Shown piece by piece: positions 1 through 6,563 of a stretch of DNA of 11,723 nucleotides. How positions within the stretch are numbered: the stretch's first letter is position 1; every line of letters begins with the position of its first letter. The notes beneath the pieces are model-generated. The model was given only the letters and a program-made list of their open reading frames with translations. It had not been told where the DNA came from and did not search any database. The stretch is from Anaerolinea thermophila (GTDB lineage: Bacteria > Chloroflexota > Anaerolineae > Anaerolineales > DRKV01). The stretch lies in contig DYKW01000041.1 in assembly GCA_020722405.1 (NCBI GenBank), positions 1 to 11,723 of the forward strand. The letters run 5' to 3'. The position numbers and the translations under genes were made by a program.

Positions 1-11
1 GAGTAAGCGCT

Positions 12-1010
12 ATGCGTGTAAAAAAACGCTTGAAGCATGGTTTGCTTAATCTGGCACAACATTTAAATGTTTTTCCACTACTCAAGCGTCGGCGCGAGGT
101 TCCCGGGCAAGCAGTTTATATCCTGACATATCATCGCGTGGACCTACCGGATGACAAGCCCTGGCTTGATCCCGCACATATCAGCGCTACACCAACAATG
201 TTCGAGGCGCACATGCGCCTGATCAGCAACAAATACCACCCCGTTACAATGAAAGATGTGCTCACGGCTGCACGAAATGAAAGACCGTTGCCAGAAAATG
301 CCGTATTGGTTACGGTAGACGATGGCTATCTGGATTTCGAAGAAATCATTTACCCCATTGCACGACAATACGGCGTACAACCCACATTATTCGTCCCAAC
401 GGCTTATGTTGGTCGAGCGTGTTTTTTCTGGTGGGACAAGTTGTACCAAGCCGTGTTTTACGCGCGAGAATCAACGCTGAAAACGCCCATCGGTTTGTTG
501 GCGATTGAAACCCCTGAAGAAAAGCGAGAGGCTGTATCCGGGTTGGCGCGCTACATCAGATCACAACCTGCCGGCATTGCACAGGAACTGGTGGAAACGC
601 TCTACGCACACAGCCAACCACCTTTTACCCCGCACGTATGCACACTGTCCTGGGAAACGCTGCGCAGTCTTTCGCAATCCGGCGTTACGATTGCCGCCCA
701 TACCCATACCCATTCAGTGTTGACGCGCGTAACTACAACGCAAGCCAGCAAAGAAATTCGCATCTCGCAAAAAATGATTGCTCGTCACATCGGGCATACG
801 TTACCGGTCTTTGCTTATCCTGACGGGAAACAAGATGCCTTCAACATGGCCGTGCAAGATGCCTTGCACATGGAAGGCTTTCAACTGGCCTTCACCATGA
901 TGGACGAAGGGGCCGATCTTACACGGCACAACCCCTTGTTGTTGCCGCGCATTGGCATCTGGTCACGTATGACCCTGGCGCAATTACACTGGCGGCTGAC
1001 ACGCTATTGA
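12..1010 (+). CDS. polysaccharide deacetylase family protein (NodB homology)
   Basis: A 332-residue protein of the carbohydrate esterase 4 / NodB homology type, which removes acetyl groups from N- or O-acetylated sugars of cell-wall or surface polysaccharides using a divalent metal. Visible motifs: YHRVD at 40-44; TVDDGY at 101-106 (the usual form is TFDDGY) with D103 as predicted base and D104 as metal ligand; HTHTH at 230-234, where H230 and H234 fit the metal-binding His pair; FAYPDG at 267-272. An aromatic FWWDK stretch (139-143) follows the first motif, as in many bacterial surface-polysaccharide deacetylases. The N-terminus is basic with no clear signal peptide, so a cytoplasmic or membrane-associated role in glycan assembly is possible. 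ATG at 12 follows a weak GAG at 1-3. The gene upstream is outside the window. The substrate cannot be read from the sequence. Confidence 0.9.
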   Translation: MRVKKRLKHGLLNLAQHLNVFPLLKRRREVPGQAVYILTYHRVDLPDDKPWLDPAHISATPTMFEAHMRLISNKYHPVTMKDVLTAARNERPLPENAVLVTVDDGYLDFEEIIYPIARQYGVQPTLFVPTAYVGRACFFWWDKLYQAVFYARESTLKTPIGLLAIETPEEKREAVSGLARYIRSQPAGIAQELVETLYAHSQPPFTPHVCTLSWETLRSLSQSGVTIAAHTHTHSVLTRVTTTQASKEIRISQKMIARHIGHTLPVFAYPDGKQDAFNMAVQDALHMEGFQLAFTMMDEGADLTRHNPLLLPRIGIWSRMTLAQLHWRLTRY

Positions 1011-1088
1011 CAAAGTACCCACATCAGTATCATCTCAATAACCACGCAAAATGCAGAATGCAGAGGGCAAAGTGCAAAATGCCCGCCG

Positions 1089-1115
1089 ACTACCGAACTA
1101 CCCAACTACCTAACT
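1089..1115. repeat. octamer tandem repeat ACTACCNA, left block
   Basis: Three consecutive 8-base units (ACTACCGA, ACTACCCA, ACTACCTA) and the first three bases of a fourth. A matching block in the same orientation lies at 1683-1706, so the two flank the GxxExxY pseudogene. Just upstream (1046-1081) is another low-complexity stretch built from AATGCAG/AAGTGCAAAATGC words, and 1169-1196 holds CTTTGCGG/CTTTGCGT words. No gene is visible in 1011-1229. Confidence 0.75.
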
Positions 1116-1221
1116 GGGCAAAAAACCTTTCGCCCCTACCACCCAGCTACGCGACTTAAAACGGGTTTTTCTTTGCGGCTCTGCATCTTTGCGTTAAAAT
1201 AGCAAACCACTCCCCCAAATT

Positions 1222-1684
1222 GTATCTGTTTACCGCAAAGCCCGCGGAGAACACAGAGAATCTGGAAAATCATTCACTACCCGGCGAATGTCCTCCTTCA
1301 GTACCCTGACATCGAAGTTGATCAGCAAGCCCACCTTGCAACCAGAAAGCTTCAAGTAGGAAAGCAACTGAGCCTGATGAATCGGCATCAGGCGATCAAC
1401 GGCCTTAACCTCGACAATGACCGCTTCTTCGACGAGAAGATCCAGGCGGTAGCCACAATCCGGCTTGACCTCCCGATAGACCACGGGCAGGGGTTTCTGT
1501 TGTTCCACCTTCAGGCCGCGTTGGGCCAAAAGTCAGACAGGCTTCATACGCCGACTCCAGAAGGCCAGGCCCCAGAGCGCGGTGCACTTCGATAGCGGCA
1601 CCGATAATGCTCTCCGTGATCTGGTCAAGATTTTCCTGTTCTGCCATCTCAGCGCTCTCTGCGTTCTCGGCGGTAAACAAATAC
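1222..1684 (-). repeat. GxxExxY cassette with inverted-repeat-like ends
   Basis: The unit containing the GxxExxY pseudogene ends on the left in GTATCTGTTTACCGC (1222-1236) and on the right in GCGGTAAACAAATAC (1670-1684). One is the reverse complement of the other at 14 of 15 positions. Just inside each end is a related purine-rich segment (GGAGAACACAGAGA near the left end; CGAGAACGCAGAGA read inward on the minus strand from the right end), so the similarity extends about 35 bases with a gap. The right-hand segment encodes the N-terminal residues TAENAESAE of the pseudogene. I infer a mobile or formerly mobile cassette. There is no transposase here and I cannot identify a target-site duplication. 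Confidence 0.55.
1230..1680 (-). pseudogene. frameshifted GxxExxY (PDDEXK_3) protein
   Basis: Read on the minus strand from ATG at 1680, the first frame gives 51 residues including EVHRALGPG and the signature GLLESAY (G39, E42, Y45). Near 1528-1530 the reading jumps frame. The second frame continues with LAQRGLKVEQQ, then LDCGYRLD-like residues and VIVEVKAV, the D...ExK arrangement expected for the PD-(D/E)XK nuclease-like fold, then IHQAQLLSYLKLSG and GLLINF, ending at TAA 1232-1230. Against the usual family sequence the break fits loss of about five bases between the codons for TF and LAQR. Both halves are well preserved, so the disruption looks recent, or it could be a sequencing error. 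The family is widespread and its function is unsettled. The gene runs against its neighbours and lies just upstream of the operon 1 promoter. Confidence 0.85.
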
Positions 1685-1706
1685 TACCCAACTACCCGAC
1701 TACCCT
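1683..1706. repeat. octamer tandem repeat ACTACCCN, right block
   Basis: Three 8-base units (ACTACCCA, ACTACCCG, ACTACCCT) directly outside the right end of the GxxExxY cassette. It matches the block at 1089-1115 in unit and orientation. It ends seven bases before the TATAAT box at 1713. Confidence 0.75.
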
Positions 1707-1709
1707 AAA

Positions 1710-1718
1710 TGGTATAAT
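1710..1718 (+). promoter_or_regulatory. extended -10 promoter of operon 1
   Basis: TGG-TATAAT is a perfect extended -10 element, 57 bases before the start codon at 1776. No good -35 box is seen at the usual distance because that position is occupied by octamer repeats; extended -10 promoters can work without one. It would drive the S1-protein, comEA-like, HET-C-like and threonine synthase genes, and possibly the CDGSH gene. Confidence 0.65.
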
Positions 1719-1775
1719 CTTTTCGCGTCTGGAAAATCACTTGCTCGCTTTCACTGTTCGACGAAAGGTTGATTA

Positions 1776-2756
1776 ATGGTGAACAAAGTACTTTCAGCCC
1801 CCCCCACCTCCGATGCTCCTGAAATTGATGAAGGTTGGTGGCGCTCGCTTTTATTAGAAGAAAACCGTTGGGCACAAGAAACTGTCCCTCCAGAAGAACC
1901 TCATACTACTTCTCCTGTACAAGAAAAAAAGCAGGTCAATTGGGCTGTCGTCACGCAAGTCTACGAATCAGACGACATCATCAAAGCCAGCATTTACGGC
2001 TACAACCAGGGCGGATTATTGCTGGAAAATGACTTTCTCCAGGGATTTGTCCCTATTTCTCATCTCATTGCCACGACTACCGCCCTGGCTGAAGGGCGAT
2101 TATCACCAAATTGGGAAAACAATCTGGATTCTCCGGTATTGCAATCCATCCTGGAACCCTACGTCGGTCGTACGCTGCGTCTAAAAATCATCGAATGCGA
2201 TCCGGAACACGGGCGCATTGTGCTCTCTGAACGCGCCGCCCAAAGCGAACCCGGCAAACGTGCCCTGTTACTCGAAAACATAAAACCCGGCCAGCGCCTG
2301 AAAGGGCCGGTCACGAATATCACTCGTTTCGGCGCCTTTGTAGACCTGGGCGGCCTGGAAGGGCTGATTCACATTTCGGAACTTTCGTGGGGCCGCGTGC
2401 AATATCCCGGCGATGTGGTGCAAGTTGGGCAGGAAATCGAAGTGTACGTTTTGCGAGTAGATCACACCAAAAACCACATTGCGCTCAGTCTGAAGCGCCT
2501 ACAACCCAACCCTTGGGAAAAAGTCGAGCAGCGTTATCGGGTTGGGCAATATGTCGACGTGCAAATTACGACTGTCGTCCCCTTTGGCGCCTTTGCGCGC
2601 CTGGAAGACGGCCTGGATGGCCTAATTCACGTATCTCAGATGTCCTCTAAGAGAGAACCCCACCAGATAGTGCAAAAGGGCGATACCATTACCGCCCAAA
2701 TCATCCACATTGATCCCGCCAATCAACGATTGGGATTAAGTTTGTTAATGGAATGA
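1776..2756 (+). CDS. S1 RNA-binding domain protein (three S1 repeats, ribosomal protein S1-like)
   Basis: A 326-residue protein with an acidic N-terminal tail (1-55) and three S1/OB-fold repeats. Repeat 1 (about 57-153) is divergent: it has GFVPISHL and ends DPEHGRIVLSER but carries an insert of about 25 residues around 100-125. Repeats 2 (170-242; RFGAFVDL, GLIHISELS, HIALSLKRL) and 3 (255-325; PFGAFARL, GLIHVSQMS, RLGLSLL) are canonical. Proteins of this shape bind single-stranded RNA and mostly serve as, or resemble, ribosomal protein S1 in mRNA delivery to the 30S subunit. E. coli S1 has six repeats; shorter versions are usual in other phyla. The start is supported by GAAAGG at 1763-1768, seven bases upstream. 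It is the first gene of operon 1. Whether it is the housekeeping S1 or an accessory paralogue cannot be decided here. Confidence 0.88.
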   Translation: MVNKVLSAPPTSDAPEIDEGWWRSLLLEENRWAQETVPPEEPHTTSPVQEKKQVNWAVVTQVYESDDIIKASIYGYNQGGLLLENDFLQGFVPISHLIATTTALAEGRLSPNWENNLDSPVLQSILEPYVGRTLRLKIIECDPEHGRIVLSERAAQSEPGKRALLLENIKPGQRLKGPVTNITRFGAFVDLGGLEGLIHISELSWGRVQYPGDVVQVGQEIEVYVLRVDHTKNHIALSLKRLQPNPWEKVEQRYRVGQYVDVQITTVVPFGAFARLEDGLDGLIHVSQMSSKREPHQIVQKGDTITAQIIHIDPANQRLGLSLLME

Positions 2757-2760
2757 GACT

Positions 2761-3342
2761 ATGAAACACGTCTGGGGAAGCCTGCTAGGTGTTTTGCTGG
2801 GGTTTGCCCTTGCGGGAGCAATGATCAGCATTACTCGCCCGCCACAAGGTGTTTCCATCACGCTAATGCCTCCACCTACCCCGGCGCCCATTCTAGTAGA
2901 TGTTGGAGGGGCAGTTGCTTCCCCGGGGGTATACGCGCTGCCTCCCGATAGTCGGGTGCGGGATGCCCTGGAAGCCGCCGGCGGCCTACACCCTGAGGCG
3001 GATACCCGAAACCTAAATTTGGCAGCCCCCCTGGAAGACGGACAACGCCTTTGGGTGGCCGCGTATCCTCAGGGTACGGCCTCACCCCAAAGTCCGCCCG
3101 TTTCCCGCGCTTCCGGGACGGAGATCGACATCTCGCCAGAGGAAAATCTCATCGACATCAATACGGCCTCCCAGGAAGTGTTGGATACCCTACCGGGTAT
3201 CGGCCCTTCCCTGGCAGCCAGCATCATCGCTTACCGCCAGGAACACGGCCCTTTTGCCAGCGTCGAAGAAATTCAAAATGTCTCCGGCATTGGCCCGGCC
3301 AAATTCGAGAAAATCAAAGCCCTCATTACGGTTGCCCCCTAA
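2761..3342 (+). CDS. comEA: ComEA-like helix-hairpin-helix DNA-binding protein
   Basis: A 193-residue protein with one N-terminal membrane segment (about 5-25), an SLBB domain (43-102; ILVDVGGAV, SPGVYALP, AAGG) and a ComEA-type C-terminal helix-hairpin-helix domain (128-193; IDINTAS, LPGIGPSLA at 144-152, VSGIGPAKF at 174-182). A Ser/Pro-rich linker (103-125) joins the two. This is the standard ComEA order: a membrane-anchored receptor that binds incoming double-stranded DNA outside the cytoplasmic membrane and passes it to the ComEC channel in natural transformation. The gene starts four bases after the S1-protein gene, with only a weak ribosome-binding site, which suggests translational coupling. 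No comEC is present in the window, so a role in DNA uptake is inferred from family membership only. Confidence 0.9.
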   Translation: MKHVWGSLLGVLLGFALAGAMISITRPPQGVSITLMPPPTPAPILVDVGGAVASPGVYALPPDSRVRDALEAAGGLHPEADTRNLNLAAPLEDGQRLWVAAYPQGTASPQSPPVSRASGTEIDISPEENLIDINTASQEVLDTLPGIGPSLAASIIAYRQEHGPFASVEEIQNVSGIGPAKFEKIKALITVAP

Positions 3343-4001
3343 TGGATAAAATCTACCACGAAAAAATACTGACGCACACGCTGCAAGCGCGCTTTTCGCC
3401 CCGCGCATTGGAGACCATCATCGCCGCAAACCTGGGACAAGACTCCCTGCGCGGATTGATTGGACATCCCGAATACCACTTCGACGATAGCGCTTTTGCC
3501 GAGGGCCAGGCTTACATTGAGAAACAACGCAACATCATTTTCGATTGCTTACGCACCGGAAAGTCGGTAGAAGAAGCCTGGCGTGCTCTGGGGCGGCTCA
3601 CCCATGCCGTGCAAGATTTTTATGCCCACAGCAATTACGTGCAATTGTGGGCTGCCTCCCTCCAGCCAGATGGTGGAGCTACGACCATGAGCAACATCGC
3701 CCCACTGGATAAAGATATCCTCAACGATGAGCGTTTACGCTCCGGCAAAGTGTATTGGCTGGAGGTCATTTCCTTCATTCCCGCGCTGCGCCCGCTTGCC
3801 CGCCGTTTGCTGCCCAAAGATTCACACGCCGCCATGAACCTGGATACCCCGCTGAGCGGGCCGCTTTTCCCGGCTGCAATGGCTGCCGCCCGCAAACGCA
3901 CCCTGCACGAAGTGGACGTTATTTTGGCCGAAATGACCGCAGAAGAAAAAGTCCGCTTTCTGGACGTAGCACAATCCCCACACACGGAGTTACCCTCATG
4001 A
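3342..4001 (+). CDS. HET-C / zinc-dependent phospholipase C-like protein
   Basis: A 219-residue protein whose ATG overlaps the comEA-like stop codon by one base (TAATG); the open frame runs further upstream, but only inside comEA. Its best motif is LGRLTHAVQDFYAHSNYV (83-100). The H88-xxx-D92-xxx-H96 pattern in a mostly helical context resembles the zinc-binding core of bacterial phospholipase C / S1-P1 nuclease fold enzymes and the HET-C family (known-family comparison from memory). H162 and D168 in SHAAMNLDTP and H189 in RTLHEVD are further candidate ligands. There is no clear signal peptide, unlike secreted phospholipases, although its neighbour is membrane-anchored. It overlaps threonine synthase by four bases (ATGA). 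A membrane-lipid or phosphoester substrate is possible but not shown. Confidence 0.65.
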   Translation: MDKIYHEKILTHTLQARFSPRALETIIAANLGQDSLRGLIGHPEYHFDDSAFAEGQAYIEKQRNIIFDCLRTGKSVEEAWRALGRLTHAVQDFYAHSNYVQLWAASLQPDGGATTMSNIAPLDKDILNDERLRSGKVYWLEVISFIPALRPLARRLLPKDSHAAMNLDTPLSGPLFPAAMAAARKRTLHEVDVILAEMTAEEKVRFLDVAQSPHTELPS

Positions 4002-5080
4002 ACGCCGACTTGCCACAGCAACCAACACCGTATCACGGCGTCTTGCATCGCTATGGGCATCTGCTCGATCTGCCCGAGCACACGCGCCCCATCACCCTGT
4101 TGGAGGGCGATACCCACCTTATCCCTGTACCGCGTCTGGCAGAAACGCTAGGCGGCGGCTTTGAGTTGTTCGTCAAATTCGAGGGGCTAAATCCAACCGG
4201 CTCCTTCAAGGACCGCGGGATGACCGCCGCCATCAGCGAAGCGGTGGGACGCGGTGCAAAGGCCGTAATCTGCGCCTCTACCGGCAACACGGCTGCCTCT
4301 GCCGCGGCGTATGCGGCCCGCGCCGGCTTGAAAGCCATCGTGCTCATCCCTCAAGGCAAGGTGGCGGCCGGGAAGTTGGCCGGCGCGGTGGCTTACGGCG
4401 CCCAGGTGGTACAAATCGATGGCTCTTTCGACGATGCGCTGGCGCTGGTGGTGGAGATCTCCAACCGACATCCGATTGCGTTGGTCAATTCCATCAACCC
4501 CTACCGCATCGAAGGCCAAAAAACGGCCGCTTTCGAAATTTGTGACACCTTGGGCCGTGCCCCCGATTGGTTGTGTCTGCCGGTAGGCAATGCCGGCAAC
4601 ATCACCGCCTACTGGGCTGGTTTTCGGCAATACGAGGCGCTGCATGGCAGCGGGCTGCCGCACATCCTGGGCGTACAAGCCGAGGGCGCTGCCCCCCTGG
4701 TGCTGGGACATCCCGTGAAGCATCCGGAAACGGTTGCAACGGCCATCCGCATTGGCAAACCGGCCCGCGGCGAACAGGCGTTGCAAGCCGCCGAAGAATC
4801 TCAGGGGCGCATCATTGCGGTCAGCGATGACGAAATCCTGGCAATGCAAAAGCGCCTGGCCGGGGAAGGCATTTGGGTTGAACCGGCCTCCGCAGCCGGA
4901 TTGGCCGGGTTGGCGCACGAGATTGCCGCCGGGCGCTTCCACCCACAGGGCAAACGCATCGTCGCCGTTTGTACCGGCCACGGGTTGAAAGACCCCGACA
5001 TCATCACAAAGCACATGGTGGCACCGCAGATTTTCCCCCCTCGCCTGGATGTCTTGGAAGACGTTATCCTACGGGATTAA
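3998..5080 (+). CDS. thrC: threonine synthase
   Basis: A 360-residue enzyme of PLP fold type II that converts O-phosphohomoserine to threonine, the last step of threonine biosynthesis. NPTGSFKDRG (65-74) contains the PLP-binding lysine K71. The ASTGNTAASAAAYAARAG stretch, the PVGNAGNITAYW phosphate loop and the C-terminal CTGHGLKDP are typical of threonine synthase rather than threonine dehydratase or cysteine synthase. The short N-terminus (first motif near residue 35) fits the compact bacterial class. The ATG is chosen because it overlaps the preceding stop as ATGA; the frame is open further upstream only within the preceding gene. No other threonine pathway genes are nearby, so its place in this operon is not explained by pathway clustering. 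Confidence 0.95.
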   Translation: MNADLPQQPTPYHGVLHRYGHLLDLPEHTRPITLLEGDTHLIPVPRLAETLGGGFELFVKFEGLNPTGSFKDRGMTAAISEAVGRGAKAVICASTGNTAASAAAYAARAGLKAIVLIPQGKVAAGKLAGAVAYGAQVVQIDGSFDDALALVVEISNRHPIALVNSINPYRIEGQKTAAFEICDTLGRAPDWLCLPVGNAGNITAYWAGFRQYEALHGSGLPHILGVQAEGAAPLVLGHPVKHPETVATAIRIGKPARGEQALQAAEESQGRIIAVSDDEILAMQKRLAGEGIWVEPASAAGLAGLAHEIAAGRFHPQGKRIVAVCTGHGLKDPDIITKHMVAPQIFPPRLDVLEDVILRD

Positions 5081-5151
5081 AGACCTGTGTATCGTAACAA
5101 CTTTTGAGCAAAAGCGCTCACAAACATATTTTTGGGAAAGGAGCACCTACA

Positions 5152-5376
5152 ATGGCAGAAATTCAAATTACCGCCCGCCTAAATGGCCCCTACCTGATTC
5201 CCGGACAGGCTACCTACACCGACGCCAAAGGGAATCTCCAGCAAACCCAAGGAAGCATGGTTGCCTTATGCCGCTGTGGACACTCATCGAACAAGCCCTT
5301 CTGCGATGGCACCCACAAAAAAATCAACTTCGAGGCCGACGAATTTACCCTCACGCTGCCCATCATCCAGGATTGA
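5152..5376 (+). CDS. CDGSH-type iron-sulfur protein
   Basis: A 74-residue protein with one CDGSH iron-sulfur domain. CRCGHSSNKPFCDGTH (40-55) gives the full ligand set C40, C42, C51 and H55 for a [2Fe-2S] cluster. Such small bacterial proteins are thought to act in redox or iron-sulfur chemistry; the partner is unknown. The N-terminal 35 residues form the short beta-rich lead-in usual for the family. The start is set by a strong Shine-Dalgarno AAAGGAG at 5137-5143, eight bases before ATG. The gap of 71 bases after threonine synthase holds a weak 5-bp hairpin (5105-5120, TGAGC/GCTCA) followed by an AT-rich run, so separate or attenuated expression is possible. A strong terminator follows. Confidence 0.93.
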   Translation: MAEIQITARLNGPYLIPGQATYTDAKGNLQQTQGSMVALCRCGHSSNKPFCDGTHKKINFEADEFTLTLPIIQD

Positions 5377-5394
5377 GGCTTTTCTCAGCATCGA

Positions 5395-5434
5395 CACATG
5401 GCTCACTCTAACGGAGTGGGCTATGTGCTTTTAA
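5395..5434 (+). terminator. rho-independent terminator of operon 1
   Basis: CACATGGCTCACTC (5395-5408), loop TAACG (5409-5413) and GAGTGGGCTATGTG (5414-5427) form a 14-bp stem with two G-U pairs and no mismatch, followed by CTTTT. It starts 18 bases after the CDGSH stop codon. The T-run is short, but the stem is strong. Confidence 0.85.
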
Positions 5435-5458
5435 CAGTCCGGCCACAACCCTGGTAAG

Positions 5459-5476
5459 GACGGCGCCCACGCCGTC
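5459..5476. repeat. CCCA-loop hairpin
   Basis: GACGGCG - CCCA - CGCCGTC is a perfect 7-bp stem with a four-base loop. A hairpin with the same CCCA loop and similar stem composition lies at 11612-11631. No T-run follows, so it is probably a dispersed repeat rather than a second terminator. Confidence 0.6.
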
Positions 5477-5500
5477 GGATTCTCGAACGCGCCCCCTGCC

Positions 5501-5640
5501 CAGAAACCCCTGCCCGTGGTCTATCGGGAGGTCAAGCTGGATTGTGGCTACCGCCTGGATCTTCTCGTCGAAGAAGCGGTCATTGTCGAGGGAATGCCGA
5601 TTCATCAGGCTCAGTTGCTTTCCTAGCGGTAAACAGATAC
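5501..5640 (+). pseudogene. truncated GxxExxY remnant, second copy
   Basis: Forty-one open codons (5501-5623, stop TAG at 5624-5626) read QKPLPVVYREVKLDCGYRLD and continue LLVEEAVIVE-GMPIHQAQLLS, nearly identical to the central part of the pseudogene at 1230-1680. The N-terminal half with the GxxExxY signature is missing. A net 18-base deletion removes the residues around VKAVDRL, including the lysine of the ExK motif. A second deletion joins QLLS to the terminal GCGGTAAACAGATAC (5626-5640), the exact reverse complement of the first copy's left end. The remnant is on the opposite strand to the first copy. It cannot encode a working protein. Confidence 0.88.
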
Positions 5641-5665
5641 GTTAAACCAAATAAAAAGTGCCCTA

Positions 5666-5674
5666 TGATATAAT
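5666..5674 (+). promoter_or_regulatory. extended -10 promoter of operon 2
   Basis: TGA-TATAAT is a perfect extended -10 element, 48 bases before the start at 5723, in an AT-rich stretch. No convincing -35 box is seen. It begins 25 bases after the end of the GxxExxY remnant and, given the packing downstream, probably serves all six genes to 11288. Confidence 0.7.
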
Positions 5675-5722
5675 GAATGCAAAATTCTGCAATTCCCTTT
5701 GCAAAGCAAACCCGAGGCATCC

Positions 5723-6559
5723 ATGACAAAATACTTCACATTGCAAGATATCGATCGAATTGCCGATATGATTCGACCTAAATTACCGGTTGCCCCAAAG
5801 GTGGCCGCCATTTTAGGTTCAGGTCTAGGCAAACTGGCGGAGGCGGTAGAAAACGCCGTTTACATCCCCTACAGCGAAATTCCCTCCTGGCCAGTCTCGA
5901 CCGTGCAGGGACATAACGGGCTGTTGGTGGCCGGCACATTGAGCGGCCAGCCGGTGCTGTTCATGCAGGGGCGCATTCATTACTACGAAGGCTATAGCAT
6001 GGCGCAGGTGGGACTACCGGTACGGGTAATGCAGCGGCTAGGCGTAGAAACACTCATCGTCACCAATGCGGCCGGCGCCGTTCATCCGGATTTTGTGCCT
6101 GGGGATGTCATGCTCATTACAGACCACATCAACTTGTTGGGAATGGCCGGGCAAACCCCACTGCGCGGCCCCAATTTGGATGACCTTGGCCCTCGTTTTC
6201 CCGATATGAGCCAGGCTTACGACCGGGCGTTGTGCGAACTTGCCCGTCAGGTGGCGCGCGAGCGTGAAATCCTCCTGCGGGAAGGGGTGTACATGTGCCT
6301 GGCCGGGCCATCTTTCGAAACACCTGCCGACTTGCGCTTTTTGCGCACCATTGGCGCGGACGCCGTCGGCATGTCCACCGTGCCGGAAGTTACCGTGGCA
6401 CGACATGGCGGAATGCAGGTATTAGGATTCTCCGGCATCAGCAACAAAGCCAACCTGGATGGCAGCACCGTGACGAGCCACGAAGAGGTGCTCGAAGCAG
6501 GCACGGTGATTGCACCCAAAATGGAAGTACTTATCCGAGAAGTGTTAGCACGCTTGTAA
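5723..6559 (+). CDS. punA: purine nucleoside phosphorylase (trimeric PNP/MTAP family)
   Basis: A 278-residue enzyme that splits purine nucleosides with phosphate into base and (deoxy)ribose 1-phosphate, for purine salvage. Motifs in order: GSGLG (32-36, with S33 at the phosphate site), GHNG (63-66), GRIHYYEGY (83-91), TNAAGA (114-119), GPSFETPAD (195-203, E199), GMSTVPEV (216-223) and GFSGISNKA (235-243). N241 sits where PNPs of this class carry Asn for 6-oxopurines; MTA phosphorylases have Asp there, so inosine/guanosine is favoured as substrate. ATG at 5723 is preferred over an in-frame TTG at 5699 because GAGG (5714-5717) lies five bases upstream and the protein then starts in line with relatives. 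It is the first gene of operon 2; the next gene starts four bases later. Confidence 0.93.
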   Translation: MTKYFTLQDIDRIADMIRPKLPVAPKVAAILGSGLGKLAEAVENAVYIPYSEIPSWPVSTVQGHNGLLVAGTLSGQPVLFMQGRIHYYEGYSMAQVGLPVRVMQRLGVETLIVTNAAGAVHPDFVPGDVMLITDHINLLGMAGQTPLRGPNLDDLGPRFPDMSQAYDRALCELARQVAREREILLREGVYMCLAGPSFETPADLRFLRTIGADAVGMSTVPEVTVARHGGMQVLGFSGISNKANLDGSTVTSHEEVLEAGTVIAPKMEVLIREVLARL

Positions 6560-6563
6560 GGCG

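Noticed and set aside
1007..1033. TTGACA with a TATCAT 15 bases downstream, at the end of the deacetylase gene
   Set aside because: Spacing is too short, the -10 is poor, and no gene starts in the next 700 bases on this strand.
4187..5014. 275-codon open frame on the minus strand within threonine synthase
   Set aside because: Fully antisense to a confident gene with all its motifs; the translation is a Gly/Arg/Ala-rich shadow.
5105..5120. TGAGC/GCTCA hairpin before the CDGSH gene as a terminator
   Set aside because: Only 5 bp with a six-base loop and no immediate T-run; too weak to call, mentioned only under the CDGSH gene.
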